A stretch of DNA of 64,000 nt from Taiwanofungus camphoratus (Eukaryota; Basidiomycota; Agaricomycetes; Polyporales; Taiwanofungaceae), in the NCBI GenBank assembly GCA_003999685.1, contig CP021227.1, positions 1,178,001 through 1,242,000 of the forward strand, in the 5' to 3' direction. A program made the position numbers and the translations under genes. Below the pieces are notes generated by a model. That model saw only the letters and a list, made by a program, of their open reading frames with translations, did not search any database and was not told the origin of the DNA. Below, piece after piece: positions 25,433 through 37,061 of the stretch. Numbering within the stretch: position 1 is the first letter of the stretch; each line of letters begins with the position of its first letter.

Positions 25433-25586
25433 GATGGGGAAGGGAAAGGCAAAAGGGAAGGAGGAGAAAAAGATAAGAGGCACCCACGATTTAGCTTCTA
25501 TCAGGATATCGCCCGCTTCGCAGATCGGACGCGATAGGCTACAAATTCCCACGGTCGCGCACACTGACTGAGGACAGTCAGGATTT

Positions 25587-25600
25587 CAATAGGGAGGAGG
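25587..25600 (+). promoter_or_regulatory. Polypurine tract before LTR2
   Basis: AATAGGGAGGAGG abuts the LTR start TGATGAG. The same tract precedes the LTR at 38608. Confidence 0.75.
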
Positions 25601-27365
25601 TGATGAGTCCCGTAGCCTCCTGGCCCCCGAATCGCGATTTTAGGAGCTTTCTAATCCCCCAACCGACCACTCTAAGACTCTCCTACAGCCTACGACAGGA
25701 GGGATAGGTTCCTATAATATTCCTAACGCCCCCTCTCCTTCCTAAACCCTCCTAACACCCTACGAAGTCTTGCGAAGTCACACGAGGTGCTACGAGATTT
25801 CGAATGCTAGACGCGAAGTCCCTAACTCCTGCTAAGTCCACTATCGGACACTGCCGGCCCTCCCATACTGTTCCATTGGATCTAGGTCCTATCTACTACG
25901 TCACTCATCCCGGGCTTAGCTAAGAAGTCTTAGCTAAGTCTCTCCTAGCTCTTGTGATTGCAGCTACCTCCGATAGGCTCCGAAACGGTCCGAAGTTCCG
26001 GAAGTTGGACTTAGGAAGCCTTGTGCACCCCCATGGGTCTCGATCCTATGCCATAAGGCCATCCTAGGACGTACCCATATGACCCTCCACCCATTTAGGA
26101 CACCTCCTGCCCCGATTAGGCCAAGTCCCGCTGCTAAGGACTTCGTGCACTCTTAGCCCACTAAGATAGGTGATCACGGCGCATGGCTGCTCTCGGATAG
26201 TCATCCCGCCCTCGTGAATAAACTTGGTCACCTTTCTACCGTACGTAGTTCCCCTGTTTCAGTTCCTAATTAGTTCCTATCCCCCTCGTGTTCACTTCGG
26301 AGTCCATGCGTTTTAGTACACATTTCGGACTCGTAAGGATCGCTTCGCGCAAGATTAGTTCACCTCACGTTCCCCTATTTAGTCAGAGGTAGTTTACTAT
26401 GTACGACAGAGACCCCTCAGTGTACGCTTCTCTCTTTGGAATACCAGTTCCCCTGTAGCTCCGATCTCAGGAAAGCGCCGCGAGTACAACCTTAGGAACG
26501 GTCCCAAGGTCCCTAAGTCTCCACCCCAGCTCCGTTCCAGTACCTTTGAACTACGTCTACGCTCGCGATATATCTACGAACTACGTCTACGCTTCCCGAA
26601 CTACGCACTACGATCTACGAAGTCGCCGTGACTTCGTGCCCTTCAGCACCTCTTATAGCACCTATCCGGTGGGCCTCCGCCTTAGTTATACCCTTAGGCT
26701 CACGTTGCGTCATCCCTACGTCCTACGAATAACCCTACGACTCCCCTATAGCCTTCATTACAGGCTATAGTACATCTCTCTACGCCCTCGAACTCTCCGA
26801 CCCACACCTCGACGTCATCAGACACTTCAGAGCTTCCAGCAACCTCGTTCCCTCATTCCTATTCCAAGTATTAGCTCTCCGAACCATCCGACCTCTCCTA
26901 CAAGTCTCCTACGCCAGCCAAACCTCGCCCACCTCGCTCTAACAAACCTCTAAGCCTTATACCCTTTAGCTAACTCTAGCTAAAAGGACTTCGCAGCAGT
27001 CTCGTACCCTCTGCCGCTTAGTAGAAATTATAGTCCATTGGCTTATTGCTCCCTAACTCTATACAGCCTACGAAGTCAGCTCGCGTGATTTAGCTAAAAC
27101 TTCGAAGGACTTCGCAAAACCTCGAAGAACTTCGCATACTTCGGAGGGCCTCGCAAGGCCTTAGGGATAGTATAGCACTTAGGAACAAGATCCTGTTGTG
27201 CAGGACCCTTGACCCCTTACTCCCCTACTTACAAAAACAAGACATACAGGTTTCCCGGTATCATACAGGTTGTAGCTCCTACCCTCACACCCTCACAGTT
27301 ATCACACTACCCCCAGCCACGTTGCGGAGCACTCCCTAGGTACCAGGGTCCCCTAGGTCGTATCA
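25601..27365 (+). mobile_element. LTR2 (3' LTR of element Y)
   Basis: A 1765-bp LTR ending in TATCA exactly at 27365, after which element B sequence begins without a gap. It is clearly more diverged from LTR1 and LTR3 than those are from each other. It therefore probably belongs to a separate family member (Y) that had inserted into B. Confidence 0.8.
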
Positions 27366-28517
27366 CCGCCTGACGATGGGCTGGGGGAGGAAGGCCCCCC
27401 CGAGGGAGGACCACCCTATGACGAGAGTGGAGGACCCCCAGGAGGACCACCTGGTGGAGGAGGACCACCTGGCGGAGGAGGAACACCTGGCGGAGGAGGA
27501 ACACCTGGCGGAGGAGTGCCCGGTGGAGGAGGACTACCCGGTAGAGGAGGACCACCTGGGGGAGGAGGACCCCCTGGGGGAGGACCCCCTGGAGGGGGGC
27601 AGCCGCCAGGAGGAACGCCCCTCCCACAGGGAGCTGCACGGGTACCGGACCGAAAAGAGCCAGAAATTACTAAGTTCTCTGGAAAGCGAGAGGATGCCCG
27701 ACACTTCCTCATCCAATTTGCCCGAAGATTTGACACCGAGCGATGGGCCTCTGCTTCCGAACGAGAAAAGGTCGGCAATTTCCTTGGCCACCTCGAAGGC
27801 CATGCTGGTGCCTGGGCCGATACTCTCACCGAAAAGGCACTCGAACCCCACCCCCTCATCCGAGGGGTGCGCCGGGGGTACGGCACTTTCAGGAATGTCG
27901 CTCTCGAGTTCATCAAAAGGTTCGGGGTAATAGAGGAGGAGGTCTCTGCAGCCATCGAACTACGGAACTTGGTCTACACCTACGACAAACCCATTGCCGA
28001 TTTCAACGAGGAGTTCGACCGACTGGCCCGCAGGGCAGAAATCACCGAAGAAAGTGCCCTTATGGCCTGGTACCGAGAAAAACTACCCAGCACCATGCGA
28101 GTCCGAATCATGGAACGAGATGTAGCCCCCACAACCCTAGAAGGATGGAAGGAAGCTGCTGCCCAACGGGACCGGGCCTATCGAAACAACAAGGCCATCG
28201 ATGCCGCTCAAAGAACTTCGAAAACCCCTCCACGAGTCGCAGCAAGGGCATTTGACAGTGGGAAGCCAGACCATCAGCGCTTGCAAGACCGAAGGACGGG
28301 CTCCTGCTACAAATGCCACAATAAGGGGCACCTGGCCAAAGACTGCCCGGAGCGAACCTCGGGTCGGGGAACAGGACCCCCAAACCGAAGGGCCAACATG
28401 AAAGATGAAAACGAGGCGGATGATGAAGCCTCTGAGCAGGAGGAGCAGGGGCAAGAAACGAAAGGAGTAAGATTCCCCCACTTCTCTCAGCACCACGACT
28501 TTGTGGATTTTCTGTAA
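27366..28517 (+). mobile_element. gag of chromodomain Ty3 element B
   Basis: This Ty3/gypsy Gag starts in a Gly/Pro-rich repeat region and passes into a retrotransposon-gag domain (EPEITKFSGK to about LEGWKEA). It ends with a CCHC zinc knuckle, CYKCHNKGHLAKDC, and an acidic tail. The 5' LTR and leader of B are absent. B's sequence starts directly at the end of LTR2, so the N-terminus of Gag may be incomplete. B is a fossil broken at this side. Confidence 0.8.
27424..27604 (+). repeat. GGA-rich imperfect tandem repeats in B gag
   Basis: Variants of GGAGGACCACCTGG repeat about a dozen times with units of 12-18 bp. They code Pro-Gly runs in the gag frame and acidic runs in another frame. Such purine-rich tracts slip easily and can form G-quadruplexes. 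Confidence 0.65.
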
Positions 28518-28528
28518 GGCGACCCGAC

Positions 28529-31500
28529 GTGACGCACGAGTCGCCTAAACTCTCTGTACGAAATGTAATTACCGGAACGCGCAAGCGCAATACACTTTAT
28601 CTACCGGGTTACATCGTCGTAGGAGAGAAAGCCGTCGCTGCATGCCCCCTATTGGATAGTGGGGCTGACGCCAACCTAATTCACCCTGACTTTGTAAGGA
28701 AGTGGGGACTCCCCACTCGACCGCTTCCCAGGACAGTAACCTCAACCACCATTGACGGCTCTACAAACAAAGGGGGACCGATTACCCACAGAGTCGAAGG
28801 GAGCATACGATTAGAAGGGAATGACATCCCAACCAACTTTTATGTCTCAAACATTGGAACGCTCGATGTAGTACTCGGCAACCCCTGGCTCGCACAAGTC
28901 AACCCACGCATCGACTGGGTAGAAGGAACGCTCGAGATTGACCAAGTTCGACTCACAGAATGGCAAGGATACTATGCCTGGATCATGAGCCAACCCACGA
29001 CAGACGGAATTCCCCTGTGTCGAGCTTCCATTCATGAAGACGATGAGGAGCTTTCGGACATAATGTGTGCTTACACACAAGGAGAAGGGGTTCTGGGGAT
29101 CTTCCAACAGAAAGGGCAGCCGCTCGTACGTGAAGACGGGCTACTGCAGGCCCTAAAGCCCACACAACTAGGGCTCAATCGACTAACACGCCTCCCTGAC
29201 TCCCCACATATGATATGGGATGTCCCAGAGCTCACGGAATTGGTGATCCCCAAGGACCCACCCCCATCCGTAGAAGACCTTGTCCCAGAATACCTGTGGG
29301 ACTATAAACGGTTGTTCGAAAAGGAGGCTGCCAACCGGTTCCCAGAATCCAAGCCCTGGGACCATGCCATCGAATTAAGGCCAGACTTTGTCCCCAGAAA
29401 ATGCGCCGTAATTCCTTTGTCTCCAAATGAACAGGCAGCGATGGACAAATTTTTGGAAGAAAACCTGGCCAAGGGCTATCTCCGAGAATCGAACTCACCA
29501 ATGGCGTCACCAGCCTTTTTTGTCAAAAAAAAGGATGGTACCTTGCGCCCGTGCCAGGACTACCGATACCTGAACAAGGGCACGATCAAAGATGCCTACC
29601 CCTTGCCCCTCATAGAAGAGCTAATCGACAGGCTCCAAAGGGCCACTGTGTTCACTAAATTAGACCTCCGAAACGGGTACAACAACGTCCGGATCAGAGA
29701 GGGCGATCAATGGAAAGGAGCATTCATGGTCAAACATAGGAATCAGGACAAGATCGTCGAACCCACTGTCATGTTCTTTGGGATGTGCAACTCGCCGGCC
29801 ACGTTTCAGCGAATGATGAATGACGCGTTCCAGGACATGCTGGCCGAGGGGTGGATCGCGATCTATATGGACGACATCCTCATTTTCTCCGACAATATGG
29901 AAGCCCACCGAGAACGAACCAGACGCGTCCTACAACGGCTGCAGGAATGGGATCTATTTGTCAAGCCAGAGAAATGCGCGTTCGATGTCGTCGAAGTTGA
30001 CTTCTTGGGAATGACCATCTCACCTGGACAGGTGCACATGGACAAGGACAAACTGGCAGGAATCGCAGATTGGCCCATTCCTACTAGGGTCAAGGATGTG
30101 GAACGATTCATGGGTCTCGCCAACTACTACCGACGCTTCATCCACAACTTCTCCCACATCGCTCACCCCTTGAATGTCATCAAGAAGAAACGCGCGGAGT
30201 GGAACTGGACCAAAGCCTGCCAGGAGGCCTTCGACGAGCTCAAACGGTGTTTCCAGAGCATGCCTATCCTTCGCATGCCCGACCCGTCCAAACCATTCAC
30301 CATTGAGGCCGATGCCTCTCTGGTAGCCACTGGTGCAGTGCTTCAACAACTTGATGAAGAAGGGCGGCTACACCCTATAGCTTTTCTCTCGAAGAGCCTG
30401 AAAGAAGCGGAGCGGAATTATCAAGTATATGACAGAGAGCTGCTGGCCATTGTCCGAGCACTCGAGGAATGGCGCCACCACCTTGAAGGAAGTGGACATC
30501 CGGTCACGGTGATCACCGACCACAAGAACCTCACCTATTTCCGAGAAGCACAACGACTCAACCGACGCCAGGCCCGATGGCAGTTATTCCTGTCACAATT
30601 TGACCTGCAACTATTAAACAAAAAAGGCAGTCGACTCATAGTCGCCGATGCACTCTCCCGGCGACCTGACCACCCAGGAGGGAAACATGACAACGAAGAT
30701 GTCATCCTGTTACCGACAGACCTCTTTGTCAACGCCACCAACACTGCAATCATCGAAAAGATACGTGAATGTCGTACCCGTGACAGGATGGTCATCGAGA
30801 CGATTGACGCTTTAAAACGGGGGAAGGTACCGCCATTCAAGGGCACAGGCTTTGCGCACACAAAGCTGGCAGACTGGGACATTCAGGAGGGACTAATTTT
30901 ATACAAAAACAGAGTTTACGTACCCCCTGATGATGATCTGCGCCGAGAAGTCATTCAACTCTGTCATGACACACCAGCAATGGCACACCCAGGGGCACAA
31001 GGTACAATGGCCATCGCCCGAAGGGACTGGTTCTGGCATGGAATGTCTTCATTCATCGAGAAATATGTTGAGGGGTGCACCAAATGCCAGGAGAGCAAGA
31101 TCAACACACACCCAACAAAACCCCCCCTGATGGCCATCCCCACAGAGCCGAACTCAAGGCCATTCTCGCACATATCAGTAGACTTCATCACTGACCTACC
31201 AGAGTCACAGGGCTTCAATGCACTCATGGTAGTGGTTGACAGAGAACTCACCAAGGGCATCGTGCTCATACCCTGCACCAAGAACATAGACGCGGTAGGG
31301 ACGGCAGAGGCCCTACACCTCAATGTATACAGGCGATATGGCCTACCTGACCGGATGATATCCGACCGAGGACCACAGTTCGCAGCGGCTGCATTTCGAG
31401 AATGGTGTAAGCTGACAGGAGTCAAGGCGGCAATGTCCACTGCCTACCACCCCCAATCAGATGGGAGTACAGAACGGGTCAACCAGGAACTGGAGGCGGC

Positions 31501-32647
31501 CTGGAGAATCCTATGCACAAATGACCCCCACACCTGGGTCAAACACATCCCCGAGTTCGAATTCGCACACAACCAGGTGCCGCATGCTGGAAGGAAGGAA
31601 TCGCCATTCAAGCTCACCATGGGGTACGACCCGAAGGCCATCGGATCTCCACGACCCTCCGACAAATACCCCACGCTCCAAGACCGCCTGACCCGGATCT
31701 CTGAATCCCGCAAAGAGGCTCTTGCAGCGCAAGAGCTAGCCCAGAAGCTGATGGAGGAACGAACCCCTTTTCCCTGGAAACCTTTCCAGGAAGGCGACAA
31801 GGTTTGGCTAGAAGCCACGAACCTCCGGCTAAGGACAATAAGTCGGAAATTTGACCCAAAGCGGCTTGGACCCTTCAAGATCACGGAAGTCAAGGGGCCA
31901 CTGACGTACAAGCTACAGCTCCCGAGAACCTGGAAGATTCACCCGGTGTTCCATGCATCGCTGCTCACCCCATACAGGGAAACGGCGGAACACGGACCCA
32001 ACTTTCTGAAACCACCACCTGATCTGGTCGAGGGGGAAGAAGAGTACGAAGTCGAGGCCCTCCGCGGGCATCGCGCCCGACGTGGGAAATGGGAGTTTCT
32101 CATCAAATGGAAGGGATGGCCGGTCTCTGCCAGCACCTGGCAGAAGGAAGATGATCTACGGCATTCCCCTGACCTGCTGAGGCGTTATAAGAAGGCAAAC
32201 CACCTAGGCATCAACCCAGTCGACAACCGTTCAACTGCCCTGCAAGGAGTCATTCCGCAGCACTTCAAAGCCACCTCCCACCATGTCCCATCGAACCAAC
32301 GCCGCCCGAGCCCGCCTTGCCGCCTCCATCCTCACCGCAGGGAATGCCCGCACACTGAATCCCTTTCTTCGGGGACCGCAGAACCTCCCCAACTTCGCCG
32401 AGGGGATTGTCGTCCCCCTACCTCGCCAAGCAACATCTGGCCTCGCCGCCGACTTTCTGACCCCCGCCGACCGCCTCGGATGGGTGCTGGCCAACGAACG
32501 ACTACGCCCGGCGGTGGACACCGCCCTCGTTGTCTGGCCCGATCTTGCGGCCCAGGTTGCCATTTTTCGACATCAGGCCGAGGTCGTCTTACACCTCGAT
32601 CAGGTAATAAGGGGGTACAGAGGGGAGAGGGAGAAGGGAGAGCATGA
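28529..32647 (+). mobile_element. pol of element B (protease, RT, RNase H, integrase, chromodomain)
   Basis: The frame opens 11 bp after gag ends, in a different frame. It shows the protease motif LLDSGADANLI, the RT motif YMDDILIFS, RNase H with EADAS and TDHKNL, and an HHCC integrase (CTKCQESK) with SVDFITDLP and a catalytic DDE core. Towards the end is a chromodomain (YEVEALRGHR .. FLIKWKGW). This is the standard chromovirus order. The open frame runs about 0.4 kb beyond the chromodomain and overlaps the next ORF. It looks whole as a reading frame. Confidence 0.9.
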
Positions 32648-33089
32648 CGAAGCCAAATGGTGGGCCAGCCCCATCCGGGAAATTGGTATATCGTACTGGC
32701 AGGCCTGTAACGCTATGCGCTCCCATCTCAATTTCCTCCTTCGCACCGACGTCGTCTCCGCCCTCGAGCATCTCCTACCACCCTCCTCCGTCATCACGCG
32801 CCCAGCCCCCTCCACGCAGGACGAATGGACAGTTTGTCTCCACCCCGAGTGCCGCCCCCTGGACCGATGGGCTGGGGCCTGTGAATTCTGCATGGGCCTC
32901 GATCACGTTGCTGCTGATTGCATCCACCGGCCACGACTGGGGGAGCCGGCTGTTGAGCCCTTCGTCCCGCCTCGCTGTCTGGATTGTTTCGCTGACGATC
33001 ACGACACCGACCAATGCCCCAAGGCAGGGGCCGCCTGGTCGGAAATCAGTGGGTCGAAGCAGCCTGACGAGGAGGCTACCAGGTCATGA
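32283..33089 (+). CDS. Extra ORF of element B with two CCHC zinc knuckles
   Basis: A 268-aa frame begins at an ATG in good context (CACCATGTC), overlaps the tail of pol in another frame and ends about 40 bp before the 3' LTR. The N-terminal two thirds look helical without a known domain. The C-terminal part has two perfect CX2CX4HX4C knuckles (C200, C203, H208, C213 and C232, C235, H240, C245) and a nearby Cys pair at 185 and 190. This is the spacing of retroviral and Ty3 nucleocapsid knuckles, although Gag of B already has its own. A short intron-like stretch (GTAATAAG.. near 32604) might be spliced. The function is unknown; RNA binding is the plain inference. Confidence 0.65.
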   Translation: MSHRTNAARARLAASILTAGNARTLNPFLRGPQNLPNFAEGIVVPLPRQATSGLAADFLTPADRLGWVLANERLRPAVDTALVVWPDLAAQVAIFRHQAEVVLHLDQVIRGYRGEREKGEHDEAKWWASPIREIGISYWQACNAMRSHLNFLLRTDVVSALEHLLPPSSVITRPAPSTQDEWTVCLHPECRPLDRWAGACEFCMGLDHVAADCIHRPRLGEPAVEPFVPPRCLDCFADDHDTDQCPKAGAAWSEISGSKQPDEEATRS

Positions 33090-33130
33090 GGGTAGGTGTC
33101 GGGGCGACACCTGAGAGGAGACGGGGGTAG

Positions 33131-33633
33131 TGTTACTGTCGGGTAGGACTAGAGACGTGTTCGTTTTTTCTTTCCCTCTGTTTGTCACACCATGGACGCG
33201 CGGCATCCCTTCCACACCTTACTTACCCAGATTGACTGACGGGCCGACCGTCCCCGCTTACGCCATGGTAGTTATGTACTTTCGGGCCGCTGACTCCTCT
33301 CACCTTATGCGGTCTCTGGGGGGCTGCTAGTATACCTGGGGGTTGGCGGTGGCAGTATAAGAAGGGGGTCCCACTGTTGGAGGTTCCCTTAGTCGTATTC
33401 TCTTCGTTCATCCTTCCTAAAAGTGTACTACGCATTAGCACCAATACACGCTAGTCTTTCTCACATCTCCTTGCACCGCAAGAAGCCCGTGAAAGACTAT
33501 CGCGACTACATAGGGCTTGTAGTTGAAGACTACCAAGGATCGTGACTCGTCGTCACCGTCGTTCCTCTTCGACCCTTCGCTGCACACCGCTCCAAGCTTC
33601 TGCAGCATTATCAGGGTGAACCCCCCGGTAACA
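33131..33633 (+). mobile_element. 3' LTR of element B
   Basis: A 503-bp LTR from TGTTACTGTCGGG to CCGGTAACA, so the ends are TGTTAC..GTAACA. A purine-rich tract (GAGAGGAGACGGGGGTAG) precedes it. The next bases, CTATCGTTCACGATGG, continue the pol of element X exactly as at 20627 in the other copy. B therefore landed inside X pol. The matching 5' LTR is missing, so age cannot be judged from an LTR pair. Confidence 0.85.
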
Positions 33634-36529
33634 CTATCGTTCACGATGGTTTTGTGTGGTGAAGAAAGACGGAAAGTCCCTACGCCTTGTACATAGTCTG
33701 GAACCCCTAAACGCTGTCACGATTCAACACTCAGGCGTTCCCCCGACTCCCGAACACCTCGCAGAACAGTTCGGAGGACGACCTTGTGGTGCTATGTTGG
33801 ATCTATATGTAGGCTATGACGAACGCTTGATAGCGGAGACTTCGCGTGATCTTACGACATTTCAAACACCTTTCGGAGCTATGAGATTGGTCACTCTACC
33901 TATGGGGTGGACCAACTCGGTCCCTATCTTCCACGACGATGTTACGCACATCCTACAGCCCGAAATTCCTCACCTAACGGTTCCCTATATCGACGATGTT
34001 CCGGTCAAAGGCCCTGAAAGTTCGTACGATCTCGTACCTATTTCGGAGAACCCAGGCATTCGAAAGTTTGTTTGGGAACATTTTACGAACCTCAATAGGA
34101 TAGTCACACGCATGCGCTATGCAGGAGGTACCTTTTCTGGAGTTAAAAGCATTCTAATTGCCCGCGAAATCACCGTTGTAGGGCATCGGTGTACTCCAGA
34201 AGGTCGCCTACCGGACGAGTCTCGTGTTGCAGCCATACGCAACTGGGGACCTTGTGCGACCCTATCTGACGTTCGAGCCTTTCTAGGAACCATTGGAGTG
34301 GTCCGTATCTTCATCCGAAACTTCGCACATCGTGCAGATGCCTTAGTACGCCTAACGCGAAAGGCGGTACCCTTCGAATTTGGTCCAGCGCAAATCGCAG
34401 CGCAGGAGGACCTTAAGGATGCTTTGCTGTCCTCTCCAGCTCTCCGATCCATTAACTATTCATCAGGTGCGCCCGTGATCTTAGCGGTTGACACCTCCTA
34501 TATTGCAGTTGGCTATCACCTTTGCCAATGCGATGAGGACAACCCTAAAGTTCGATTCTACAATCGTTTCGGATCCATCACACTAAATGATCACGAGCGG
34601 AGGTTCTCGCAACCGAAGTTAGAGATCTACGGATTGTTTCGAGCACTTCGCGTACTACGAATCTACCTAATCGGAGTTAGGAACCTTATAGTGGAAGTGG
34701 ACGCACGCTATATCAAAGGGATGTTGCAAAATCCGGACATCGCACCCAGCGCGAGCATAAATCGCTGGATCGTATCGATTCTAACATTCCATTTCACCCT
34801 AGTACATGTACCAGGTACGATGCATGGACCAGATGGACTATCAAGACGAACCCCCCAGCCAGGAGATCAAGAAGAGAGCAGCGAAGAAGACTTCGAAGAC
34901 TGGATAGACAAAATGCACTCGTTTCTACATCACATCCAAGCCCCCCCTTCCCATCCTATACCATCGATTTCGACCCTATTCCCTTACGAATTCGCCTCTA
35001 ACATTCCTATCACAACACCCACGCCTCCGATAGCTCCAACCTTCGCCTCCGAGTTGGCTGAGGACAGCCAAGGTTTCAATAGGGAGGAGGAGAGCTACGA
35101 TAGCGTCCCAAGATCCGAAATGGCCAAGGAAGCTGACACAAGACTTGACTTAGTAGCAAAATTCCTACGAAGCCTCGCGAGACCTGCCAACCTATCGGAT
35201 TCAGAATACGAAGGTTTCGTAAAATACTGTCTTCTATTCTTCCTCGATGAGGACATACTATGGCGCAAAGATCCACAAGGAGCTCACAAACTAGTTGTAA
35301 AGCAGGCAGATCGTCTACGAATCCTCCGAGAATGTCACGATGCAGTCGCGCATCGAGGAATACACGCTACGAAGGTGCTGATTTCGGAGCGGTTTTGGTG
35401 GCCCTACCATCATATCGACATTGCCTGGTATGTTCGAAGCTGCCACCTATGCCAGATTCGCCAAGTGCGGCAGATCCTAATCCCTCCTACGGTCGCTACG
35501 CCCGCTCCAATCTTCGCAAAGGTTCATATAGATACCATGCATATGCCCCCTTCTAACGGGTTTAGGTACTTGGTGCAAGGCCGATGTTCTCTAACCCAGT
35601 ACCCCGAATTTCGGATGCTTCGCAAGGAGACAGCTAAAGCTTTGGCAGAATGGCTCTTCGAAGACTTTGTTTGTAGGTGGGGCGCGCTATCGGAGATAGT
35701 CACGGACAACGGCGCTCCCTTCGTAAAAGCTACGAACTACATAGCGAAGAAGTACCAGCTACGACACATCCGAATTAGCGGATACAATTCGCGTGCCAAC
35801 GGACTGGTGGAGAGGCCTCACTTCGATGTTAGGCAGGCTCTATTCAAGGCCGTGGATGGCGAAGAGTCTAAATGGTCTCAGGCAACGTACTCAGTCTTCT
35901 GGTCCGAAAGGATCACGACTCGAAAGCGCATGGGATGTTCGCCCTATTTCGCGGTCACTGGCACCCACCCTGTTATCCCTTTGGACGTCGTAGAGGCCAC
36001 CTATATCCTTCCTCCTCCGTCTTCTATGCTATCCACGACCGATCTTATCGCACGTCGAGCTATCGCATTGCAAAAGCGGGTGACTCAGATAGCGGAACTA
36101 CATTCGAAGGTCTACGAAGCGCGAAGACAAGCTGCTCTGCGATTCGAAGAGAAGCATAAGCACTCCATCCACGATTTCAACTTCGAAAAGGGCGATTTAG
36201 TACTAATTCGCAACACACAGATAGAAAAGTCCCTAAATCGGAAGATGCGACCTCGCTACCTCGGCCCAGTACTCGTAGTATCTAGGAACAAAGGTGGTGC
36301 TTATATCCTATGCGAATTGGATGGTTCGGTACTCGACAGGCCTACGGCAGCCTTCCGAGTCATCCCCTACTTAGCGCGAAAAGCCCTCGAACTTCCTACC
36401 GAACTCTTGGACGTGTCGACGGAGCGACTTCGTGAACTAGAGCTGACTACCACCCAAGGCGATGATGAAGAACTAGGATCGTATCCCTACTCTCCTAAGT
36501 CCGGCTCTAGTCCATCCGAAGCTCACTAA
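33634..36529 (+). mobile_element. 3' part of element X pol (copy 2)
   Basis: This continues X pol from the RT region to the end of integrase, downstream of the B insertion. It is about 98-99 percent identical to 20630-23520. It holds the same YIDDV RT site, RNase H, HHCC and VTDNGAPF integrase motifs, and the same internal polypurine tract. The 5' part of this pol is not present next to B. It is a truncated fossil. Confidence 0.85.
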
Positions 36530-37061
36530 AGAATCAGAGGAGCAATCGACGATACCCCGACTTTAGCTAAGATTACGCTACGTCCATTTTACTTTTCGCT
36601 TACCTTTTGGTCATGTTTTACTTTCCCCAACAAGCCCCCACTCAGTTTGACAGCTACGAAGTTCCGAATGTCTACGAATTTTTACTTACAACATCTCCTA
36701 CTTTTTACTATAGTGATTCAACTCACGAAGTCGCATTATCGTTCTAAAAAGCTCCTAAAACGCCGAGCGGAGCGAAGATTGCGCGAGGGGCCTTAAGCCC
36801 TTCAAGGCCATGATGATTTACTGAGCCTAAATGAGCGCATTTTATCCCCCTAAGTCTTCTAATTCTTCGCTGTGTTGTTTGGTTACTTCACACACTTAGG
36901 AACCTTTTCACAAGGACGACGTTTGCGTCCGCTTTATTCAGACTACTGTACACATATTGGAAAAGGTCCCTAGCAAAGGGACGCGCAACGAGAGAGAATA
37001 CAGCACGTTGGTGCGACAGATACGGAACGGGCGAGATGACGAACTACGAACCCCCCACCTT
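36530..37061 (+). other. Non-coding spacer of element X between pol and antisense gene
   Basis: It matches 23521-24054 of the first copy closely and has no open frame of note. Confidence 0.55.

Noticed and set aside
27376-27930. 184-codon acidic frame over the start of element B gag
   Set aside because: It is the alternative reading of the GGA-rich repeat. The gag frame continues into a recognisable Gag domain and zinc knuckle, this one does not.
32644-33114. Another open stretch overlapping the double-knuckle ORF of element B
   Set aside because: Pro/Ser-rich and without motifs, while the overlapping frame has two perfect CCHC knuckles.
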